Assembly (NCBI GenBank): GCA_030065815.1
Contig: JASJCU010000012.1
Location: 1-61,859 of the forward strand
Direction of reading: 5' to 3'
Origin: Gammaproteobacteria bacterium
Lineage (GTDB): Bacteria; Pseudomonadota; Gammaproteobacteria; Chromatiales; Chromatiaceae
DNA length: 61,859 nucleotides
Shown: piece by piece, positions 56,162 to 61,859 of the stretch
How positions within the stretch are numbered: position 1 is the first letter of the stretch
Layout of the letters: every line of letters begins with the position of its first letter
Notes under the pieces: generated by a model
Told to the model about the DNA's origin: nothing
Database searches by the model: none
The model's input: only the letters and a program-made list of their open reading frames with translations
Program-made: the position numbers and the translations under genes

Positions 56162-57805
56162 ATGCAAGACCTCGCCCCGCTCGATCTCGCCGCCGTCGAC
56201 ATCATGCACGTACTGCCACTCGGCGTGGCCTTCGTGCTCGGGATGGCAGCCAAGGCCGCCCACCTGCCGCCGCTGATCGGGTTTCTCGCCGCCGGCTTCC
56301 TGCTCGGCGCGCTGGGCATGCAGAACACGACGACGCTGCAGCATATCGCCGACCTCGGCGTCACGCTGCTGCTGTTCACGATCGGACTGAAGCTGCATGT
56401 CAAGGACCTGATCGCCCCGGTGGTCTGGGCCACGGCCAGCGTCCACATGGCGCTGACGACACTGGTCGTCGCCGTCGTCGTCAGCGGCCTGGCCATGCTG
56501 GGCATCGGCATGCTGGCCGGCATCGACACTCCCACCGCGCTCCTGATCGGTTTCGCGCTGAGTTTTTCGAGCACCGTGTTCGCGGTCAAGGTCTTCGAAT
56601 CGCGCGGCGAGATGGGCGCCATCCACGGCCGCGTCGCGATCGCGCTGTTGATCGTCCAGGATATCTTCGCGGTGATCTTCATCGCCGTCTCCGCCGGCAA
56701 GATGCCGAGCGTCTGGGCGCTGGCTCTGCTCGCGCTGATACCGGCGCGCCCGCTGCTGCTGGCCCTGCTCGACCGGGTCGGCCACGGCGAGCTGCTGGTG
56801 CTGCTCGGCTGGGCGACGCCGCTGGCCGGCGCCGCGCTGTTCGAACTGGTCGGTATCAAGGCCGACCTCGGTGCGCTGGTCCTCGGCATCGTGCTCGCCG
56901 GCCATCCCAAGACCAACGAGCTGGCGAAGTCACTGCTCAGCTTCAAGGACCTGTTCCTGATCGGCTTCTTCCTGTCGATCGGACTGTCCGGCGAGCTCAG
57001 CTGGCAGACGCTGTGGATCGCATTGCTGCTGGTCGTGCTGATCCTGCCGCTGAAGGCAGCGATGTATTTCCTGCTGATGACCCGTCAGCGCATGCGCGCA
57101 CGCAGCGCCACGTTGGCATCGATGGGCCTGACCAATTTCAGCGAGTTCGGCCTGATCGTCGGCGCAGTCGGCGTCAGCCATGCCTGGCTGGATGCGCAGT
57201 GGCTGTCGGTGATCGCGCTGGCGCTGGCGATCAGTTTCCTCGTCGCGGCGCCGCTGAACGCGCTGTCACGCCAGATGTACGCACGCTGGCGTCACGAGCT
57301 GCACCGCTTCCAGACCCGCAGCCGCCTGCCCGGCGACGAGGTGATCCGCGCCGGCAAGGCCCAGGTCATCGTTTTCGGCATGGGCCGCGTCGGCACCGGC
57401 GCCTACGATTACCTGCGCGAGCGCTGGGGCGACGTCGTGCTCGGCATCGACATCAACGAGGACTATGTCGAACGCCACCGCGCGGCCGGCCGCAACGTCG
57501 CCCACGGCGACGCGACCGACGCCGATTTCTGGGCCCGCGCCGAGCGCAGCGGGCACGTCAGGCTGGCGCTGCTCGCGTTCACCGACCACGAATCCAACCT
57601 TGCGGTCGCCGAGCTGCTGCAGGAGCAGGGGTTCGACCTGGAGCTCGCGTCGATCGCCCACTACACCGACCACGAGGCGACGCTGCACGAGGCCGGTGTG
57701 CACTCGGTCTACAACTTCTACGCCAGCGCCGGCGAGAGTTTCGCCGAGCACATCGCCGACGATTTCGAACACCTGATCGAGAAGCCGGCGGCGGCCACGG
57801 TGTAG
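56162..57805 (+). CDS. Cation:proton antiporter, KefB/YbaL type (CPA2) with TrkA-N domain
   Basis: 547 residues. About twelve membrane helices over residues 10-375, including the conserved ALSFSSTVFAVKVFE region of the transport core, and a C-terminal RCK/TrkA-N NAD-binding domain from about 400 (VIVFGMGRVGTGAYDYL, then LGIDINEDY). Such proteins exchange K+ or Na+ for protons under nucleotide control. It lacks the longer C-terminal TrkA-C of some relatives. It lies 80 nt after the GGDEF-EAL gene in the same direction. Confidence 0.92.
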   Translation: MQDLAPLDLAAVDIMHVLPLGVAFVLGMAAKAAHLPPLIGFLAAGFLLGALGMQNTTTLQHIADLGVTLLLFTIGLKLHVKDLIAPVVWATASVHMALTTLVVAVVVSGLAMLGIGMLAGIDTPTALLIGFALSFSSTVFAVKVFESRGEMGAIHGRVAIALLIVQDIFAVIFIAVSAGKMPSVWALALLALIPARPLLLALLDRVGHGELLVLLGWATPLAGAALFELVGIKADLGALVLGIVLAGHPKTNELAKSLLSFKDLFLIGFFLSIGLSGELSWQTLWIALLLVVLILPLKAAMYFLLMTRQRMRARSATLASMGLTNFSEFGLIVGAVGVSHAWLDAQWLSVIALALAISFLVAAPLNALSRQMYARWRHELHRFQTRSRLPGDEVIRAGKAQVIVFGMGRVGTGAYDYLRERWGDVVLGIDINEDYVERHRAAGRNVAHGDATDADFWARAERSGHVRLALLAFTDHESNLAVAELLQEQGFDLELASIAHYTDHEATLHEAGVHSVYNFYASAGESFAEHIADDFEHLIEKPAAATV

Positions 57806-57838
57806 TGCCGCACGCGCCGACCCGGCCCGAAGCTGGAC

Positions 57839-57865
57839 TAAAGGTGGACGCCGACCGGCCGCTGT
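57839..57865 (+). promoter_or_regulatory. Possible sigma28 (FliA) promoter of the chemoreceptor-like gene
   Basis: TAAA (57839-57842), a 15-nt spacer and GCCGCTGT (57858-57865) match the FliA pattern TAAA-N15-GCCGATAA at nine of twelve defined positions. It lies about 100 nt before a receptor-type signalling gene, the class FliA normally drives. Single match by eye in GC-rich sequence, so only suggestive. Confidence 0.3.
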
Positions 57866-57965
57866 TAGGCCTCGAGTCGCCAAGCCACTACGCGCGTTGG
57901 CGGACCGACAATGATGCGCCGCAAACGCCGACGGCTAAGCGTGTCGCGCGCCAACGACCGAAACG

Positions 57966-59273
57966 ATGACAGACGACGAGAAGCGATGGCAGCCCGCGCA
58001 GCTGCTCTACCGCGCCGCGATCCCGCTGCTGCTGGCCGCCGCCGCGCTCGGCAGCCTGGCGCTGAGCGCACTGCGCGGCGGCGGCTGGCCGTTGTTCGTC
58101 GGTGGCCTGGCGCAGGACCTGGTGCTACTCGGCATCGCCTGGCTGCTGTACCGCCACCTGATACTCACACCACTGCGTAACGCGGATGCGACGCTGGCCA
58201 GGGCCGCGGACCTGACGCGCATCGACTTCACGCTGCGTCTGCCGGGCGGCCGCAGCGGTCCCGTGGGCGTGCTCAGCGATCGCCTGAACCGGCTCAACGA
58301 GACCTGTGACACGGCGCTGACCGACCTCGCGTCATCGGCCGGTCGCCTCGTGCCGATGTCCAAGGAGCTGGCCGACAGCTATGGCTTCCAGGCGCAGCGC
58401 GCCGGCATGCAACGCCTGTACAGCCAGACCGTCGCGAGTTCGGTCGGCAAGATGCAGGACGTCGCACAATCGGTCTCAGGCCAGGTCGAGGCCACCAACA
58501 GGGCACTCGCCGAGGCCCAGTCCAGCGTCCAGTCCTGCCAGGCCGTGTTCCGCGAGACCGCGGTCAGCATGGACCAGCTGTCGGAGCAGATCGACCAGAC
58601 ATCGCAGCGCGTCGGCGCGCTGGCCGAGCAGAGTTCGGACATCGGCCGGATCATCGACGTCATCAACGAGATCGCCAACCAGACCAACCTGCTGGCGCTG
58701 AATGCCGCCATCGAGGCCGCGCGCGCCGGCGCGCACGGCCGTGGTTTCGCCGTCGTTGCCGACGAGGTGCGCAGTCTGGCCGAGCGCACCCATCAGTCGA
58801 CGCTGGAAGTGCGCGCGCTGATCGAGACCATCCAGGGCAACACCTCATCGGTCGTCGCGACGATGAACGAGGGCCTGGCGCTGGCCGGCCGCACGCAGCA
58901 ACTCGCCGTCGCCTCGGGCGACGAACTCGAAGACATCGACAACCGGGTCAGCGACATCTCGGCGATCGCCGCCGAGATCGTGGTCGCCGTCGAGGAGCAG
59001 AAGGCGACGGCCGGCGAATCGCTGTCGGCGGTCGACGCGCTGGTCAACCTCAACGCCATCGCGCCCGACGAGGGCGAATCCTCATGCGTGACGGCCGGCG
59101 ATCTGGCCAAGCTCGGCGACGCCATGCGCAGCAAGGTGAATCGCTTCGTCGTCGCCGGCGACGGCTGGGACGAGAACCTGCGCAACAACCGCTGCGCCGA
59201 ACGGCGTGCGCCGCAGTCCGAAGCCGCGACGGCGTCCGACGACGGCGCGAACGCCGACGTCACGCTGTTTTGA
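57966..59273 (+). CDS. Methyl-accepting chemotaxis-like protein without periplasmic domain
   Basis: 435 residues. Two close membrane helices (about 12-35 and 43-62) leave only a few residues outside, so there is no ligand-binding domain. A linker (about 65-150) leads to the signalling helical hairpin with the tip [17 protein letters not shown] near residue 240 and the flanking [18 protein letters not shown] non-conserved acidic tail of about 70 residues follows. It probably reports an internal or membrane state to CheA/CheW, or serves another chemosensory pathway. No che genes lie nearby. Confidence 0.88.
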   Translation: MTDDEKRWQPAQLLYRAAIPLLLAAAALGSLALSALRGGGWPLFVGGLAQDLVLLGIAWLLYRHLILTPLRNADATLARAADLTRIDFTLRLPGGRSGPVGVLSDRLNRLNETCDTALTDLASSAGRLVPMSKELADSYGFQAQRAGMQRLYSQTVASSVGKMQDVAQSVSGQVEATNRALAEAQSSVQSCQAVFRETAVSMDQLSEQIDQTSQRVGALAEQSSDIGRIIDVINEIANQTNLLALNAAIEAARAGAHGRGFAVVADEVRSLAERTHQSTLEVRALIETIQGNTSSVVATMNEGLALAGRTQQLAVASGDELEDIDNRVSDISAIAAEIVVAVEEQKATAGESLSAVDALVNLNAIAPDEGESSCVTAGDLAKLGDAMRSKVNRFVVAGDGWDENLRNNRCAERRAPQSEAATASDDGANADVTLF

Positions 59274-59446
59274 TCGCGGCACGCACCGCCGACACCGCTC
59301 CCCTGTCGTCCAAGGTCAGCGAGCTCGCACCGCGCCGGCGCGGCCGGCGATCGCGCCGCTGACTGCGCTGCCGATCGCGCCGCGGCGAATGCCGTCGACG
59401 GCATCACGCAGTCAGCGACCCGGGGCCGTGCGCCTGGCTGGTCGCG

Positions 59447-60193
59447 TCAGCGGTTACGCTGGCGGTCACGCCGCCACTGCTGCGCCACCGCGACCTGCTG
59501 CTCCAGGTATTGCATCTGCGCCGCCAGCGCCGCAGCCGCCGCGGCGCTGTCCCCGGCGGTCAGCGCGTCGAGGATGCGCTGGTGAAAGCCGACGATCTGC
59601 GCGCGCTCGCGGAAGCGGAAGATCACGAGGTTGATCACCGGCTGCAGCGCCTCGATCACCGAGAACATCACCAGTTGCAGCACCTTGTTGCCGGTCGCGT
59701 CGACCAGGGCGCGATGGAAGCGCACGTCAGACGCGCAGAAGTCCTCGTCGCTGAGCTCTTCGGACGACTGCAGCGCGATCTCTGCGGCCATCGCCTGCAG
59801 GTGCTCGGGCCGCCGGTTGGCCGCGGCCAGGCGACAGCACAGCAGCTCCAGTTCGCGCCGCGCCTCGGCGATGTCGTCGGGCGCGAACTCGCCCATGCTG
59901 ACCGCGACGACCGCGGCGCCGGTCAGGGAATCGCGCAGCTCCTGGTGGCTCGGCCGGTTGACGAAGGTGCCGCCGGCCGGACCGCGACGCGAGCGGATCA
60001 GGTGCTGGGCCGCGAGGCGCTTCAGGGCCTCGCGAATGGTCGGCCGCGACACGTCGAACTGCGCGGCGAGCTCGGCCTCGCCCGGCAGGCGGTCGTCGGC
60101 GCCGAGCCGGCCCTCGACGATCGACTGGCGAATGCGGTCGGCGATCTGTGCGGCCAGGCTCTGGGTCTGCAACGGTTTGAAATCGATCGCCAC
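59447..60193 (-). CDS. GntR-family (FadR subfamily) transcriptional regulator
   Basis: 248 residues. The winged HTH is about 10-75 (IRQSIVEGRLGADDRLPGE, then FDVSRPTIREALKRLAAQ); the all-helical FCD domain (about 95-230) holds the metal/ligand histidines and acids (VRFHRALVDATGN and FHQRILDAL). It diverges from acuI; a perfect palindrome of the FadR-group type sits between the two starts, so it likely represses acuI and itself, responding to a small carboxylate or acyl-CoA. The effector is inferred only from the neighbour. Confidence 0.92.
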   Translation of the reverse strand: MAIDFKPLQTQSLAAQIADRIRQSIVEGRLGADDRLPGEAELAAQFDVSRPTIREALKRLAAQHLIRSRRGPAGGTFVNRPSHQELRDSLTGAAVVAVSMGEFAPDDIAEARRELELLCCRLAAANRRPEHLQAMAAEIALQSSEELSDEDFCASDVRFHRALVDATGNKVLQLVMFSVIEALQPVINLVIFRFRERAQIVGFHQRILDALTAGDSAAAAAALAAQMQYLEQQVAVAQQWRRDRQRNR

Positions 60194-60248
60194 GCGTTCG
60201 GCACCGGTCGGCTCGACGTCCCGGGGACAGTGCCGTAGAGTGTAATGC

Positions 60249-60265
60249 TATTTGTTTGACAAATA
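60249..60265. promoter_or_regulatory. FadR/GntR operator
   Basis: TATTTGT-TTG-ACAAATA is a perfect palindrome with a 3-base centre, and its core TTGTTTGACAA fits the FadR-subfamily consensus TNGTNNNACNA. It lies 56 nt from both the regulator start (60193) and the acuI start (60321). A second, related TTGT-TG-ACAA follows at 60271-60280. Confidence 0.7.
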
Positions 60266-60284
60266 CAGCTTTGTTGACAAGAAT
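60256..60284 (+). promoter_or_regulatory. Sigma70-type promoter of acuI
   Basis: TTGACA (60256-60261), a 17-nt spacer and AAGAAT (60279-60284). The -35 box lies inside the palindromic operator, so a bound regulator would block it. Confidence 0.45.
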
Positions 60285-60320
60285 CCGGTTGCCACACCCG
60301 CAAACCGCCGGAGCCCGCAC

Positions 60321-61313
60321 ATGACCGACACCTTCAAAGCCCTGGTCCTCAATCAGCAGGACGGCAAGACCGTCGCCACTATCGAGACCCTCGGCGACGC
60401 CGACCTGCCGGCCGGCGACGTATTGCTCAAGGTCGCCTACTCGAGCCTCAACTACAAGGACGGCCTGGCGGTCACCGGCAAGGGCAAAATCGTCCGCAGC
60501 TGGCCGCTGGTGCCGGGCATCGATCTCGCCGGCGAGGTGCTCGAATCCAACAGCGCCGACTACGCCCCCGGCGACCGTGTCGTGCTGACCGGCTGGAGCG
60601 TCGGCGAGAAGTACTGGGGCGGTTACAGTCAGCGCCAGCGCGTGCAGTCGAAATGGCTGGTGCCGCTGCCCGACGGGCTCGACGCCTACCAGGCGATGGC
60701 GATCGGCACCGCCGGCTTCACGGCGATGCTGTGCGTGATGACCCTCGAAGAGGCCGGCGTGCACACCGACAGCGGCACGGTGCTCGTGACCGGCGCGACC
60801 GGCGGCGTCGGCAGCATCGCCGTCGCGGTCCTCAACCGCCTCGGCTATCGCGTCGCCGCGGTCAGCGGCAAGGCCGGGGCCGAGGATTACCTGCGCGGTC
60901 TCGGTGCCGCCGAGATCATCGGCCGCGACGACATGAATCAGCCAGCGCGGGCGCTCGAGGGCCAGCGCTGGGCCGGCGCGATCGACACCGTGGGCAGCAC
61001 GGTGCTCGCCCGCGTGCTCGCCGAGACCAGCTATGGCGGCTGCGTCGCCGCGTGCGGCCTGGCCGGCGGCGCCGACCTGCCGACCACGGTGATGCCGTTC
61101 ATCCTGCGCAACGTCAGCCTGCGCGGCGTCGACTCGGTGATGTGTCCGATCGACCGCCGCAAGGCGGCATGGCAGCGCCTGGTCACCGACCTGCCCGCCG
61201 ACGCCCTCGGCGAGATCGGCCAGGTCGCCAGCCTCGAGCAGCTGCCGGAACTCGCCGAGCAGATCACCGAGGGCCGGATCCGCGGCCGGGTCATCGTCGA
61301 CCCCAATCTGTGA
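60321..61313 (+). CDS. acuI: Acrylyl-CoA reductase (NADPH), AcuI/YhdH family
   Basis: 330 residues, medium-chain dehydrogenase/reductase without zinc ligands. The start FKALVLNQQDG, the SSLNYKDGLAVTGKGKIVRS block and the cofactor loop VTGATGGVGSIAVAVL (about 158-173) are typical of AcuI/YhdH, which reduces toxic acrylyl-CoA to propionyl-CoA, for example in dimethylsulfoniopropionate or 3-hydroxypropionate metabolism. The length equals that of known members. The adjacent regulator and operator suggest substrate-inducible expression. Confidence 0.92.
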   Translation: MTDTFKALVLNQQDGKTVATIETLGDADLPAGDVLLKVAYSSLNYKDGLAVTGKGKIVRSWPLVPGIDLAGEVLESNSADYAPGDRVVLTGWSVGEKYWGGYSQRQRVQSKWLVPLPDGLDAYQAMAIGTAGFTAMLCVMTLEEAGVHTDSGTVLVTGATGGVGSIAVAVLNRLGYRVAAVSGKAGAEDYLRGLGAAEIIGRDDMNQPARALEGQRWAGAIDTVGSTVLARVLAETSYGGCVAACGLAGGADLPTTVMPFILRNVSLRGVDSVMCPIDRRKAAWQRLVTDLPADALGEIGQVASLEQLPELAEQITEGRIRGRVIVDPNL

Positions 61314-61321
61314 TGCGAGAG

Positions 61322-61341
61322 GGCCCGGCATTCGCCGGGCC
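61322..61341 (+). terminator. Strong hairpin after acuI
   Basis: GGCCCGGC and GCCGGGCC pair perfectly around ATTC, starting 9 nt after the acuI stop. No T-run follows, so intrinsic termination would be partial. Confidence 0.4.
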
Positions 61342-61506
61342 GGCAACGGCCGCGTCCGACGATCGCGCCCAGCCACAGCCCGGGATCCGGCCGCACCCGT
61401 TGCGCGAACCCGGCAGCGACGTCGAACGACGCCGCAAGCGATGTGACACCGATGACACGGCGATGCCGATGGCACCATCTGGACAGCGGCGGCCCGCGAC
61501 CCGGGT

Positions 61507-61859
61507 TCAGTGCGTCGCGGGCTCGCGGATGATCACGCGCTCGACGTAGACGAGCTCGCAGGCCCGCGCGCCGGTGTCGTCGCGGGTCAGCGAGCTGCGC
61601 CAGCGCCAGCCGTCATCACCACGTACCTCGACCAGGTGGCCGCGCAGGCTCACGACGTGACCGACGCGGACCTCGTCGAGCGCGTCGGCGACGTCGTCAT
61701 CGGCCGGGATCATGTGCATGTTCGCGCTGTGGCGCTCGATCTCGCGGCGCGGGATCGGGAAGCCACTGGTATGCCAGCGGTACCAGCGCCCACCCTGGCT
61801 GATGTCGATGCCGGCGAGCACCGTCTCGTCGGACATCGGGCCCCAGCCCAATGCCAGGT
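61507..61859 (-). CDS. Conserved hypothetical protein, 5' end outside window
   Basis: The frame is open to the right edge, so only the C-terminal part (117 codons plus stop) is seen. The visible part begins LALGWGPMSDE and contains DISQGGRWYRW, PIPRREIERHSANMHMIPAD, VVSLRGHLVEV and DGWRWRSSLTRDDTGARACE. These blocks recall a widespread gammaproteobacterial family of unknown function; I cannot name it. No catalytic signature is obvious. Internal Met and Leu codons near the edge are not taken as starts because the family-like text continues beyond them. Confidence 0.65.
   Translation of the reverse strand, partial: LALGWGPMSDETVLAGIDISQGGRWYRWHTSGFPIPRREIERHSANMHMIPADDDVADALDEVRVGHVVSLRGHLVEVRGDDGWRWRSSLTRDDTGARACELVYVERVIIREPATH

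Overview
The window is GC-rich bacterial chromosome, about two thirds G+C by eye. I see no rRNA, tRNA, CRISPR array, insertion sequence or phage gene. The gene content is gammaproteobacterial. The left edge carries the start of a sulfur-globule envelope protein (signal peptide followed by a Trp/Gly/Asn-rich chain), which suggests a sulfur-storing, sulfur-oxidising gammaproteobacterium, for example a Chromatiales-like lineage. That placement is inference; the family calls rest on motifs read in the translations.

0-10 kb: sulfur-globule gene, mlaA, a TraB/GumN protein, rnt, a membrane-anchored TIR protein, two divergent DUF533/TerB-like genes, grxD, an asparagine-synthase-family amidotransferase of the N-acetylglutaminylglutamine type, a lone hydantoinase B and sodB. 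The set rnt, grxD, sodB echoes a neighbourhood known from Escherichia coli. 10-14 kb: argD-argF, an iron-type ABC ATPase and an SH3/coiled-coil anchor protein, probably one operon. 14-32 kb: mixed single genes, namely a CheY-like receiver, ilvD, two TetR regulators, argE, an unrecognised protein with a Cys/Trp-rich tail, an alpha/beta-hydrolase-OsmC fusion, a methyltransferase, UspA, argA, a LysR-SLC13 divergent pair, a lone trpB and a degenerate receiver protein. With argA, argD, argE and argF the window holds four steps of the linear arginine pathway.

32.4-48.8 kb is the metabolic core. Ten closely packed or overlapping genes on the + strand run gnd-zwf-pgl-glk-glgC-GH57-malQ-glgB-glgA-glgP. 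Glucose is phosphorylated by Glk and oxidised through Zwf, Pgl and Gnd. ADP-glucose is made by GlgC, polymerised by GlgA and branched by GlgB. GlgP, MalQ and the GH57 enzyme remodel or degrade the polymer. Immediately upstream, on the opposite strand, lies a previously intact phosphoglucose isomerase gene (pgi), now broken by frameshifts, a stop codon and an internal deletion, with a 7-base repeat expansion inside its N-terminal coding region. Because Pgi normally links fructose-6-phosphate to both pathways, this is the most informative anomaly in the window.

48.8-61.9 kb: a ChaN-PDZ protein divergent from an M1 peptidase-like protein, a large PAS-GGDEF-EAL protein, a KefB-type antiporter, a chemoreceptor-like signalling protein, a GntR/FadR regulator divergent from acuI with a perfect palindromic operator between them, and a gene cut by the right edge.

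Three unrelated 7-base tandem repeats (GGGTCGA, CCCTCTG, AATCGCG) sit in non-coding or decayed sequence. The shared period suggests one class of heptanucleotide microsatellite in this genome.
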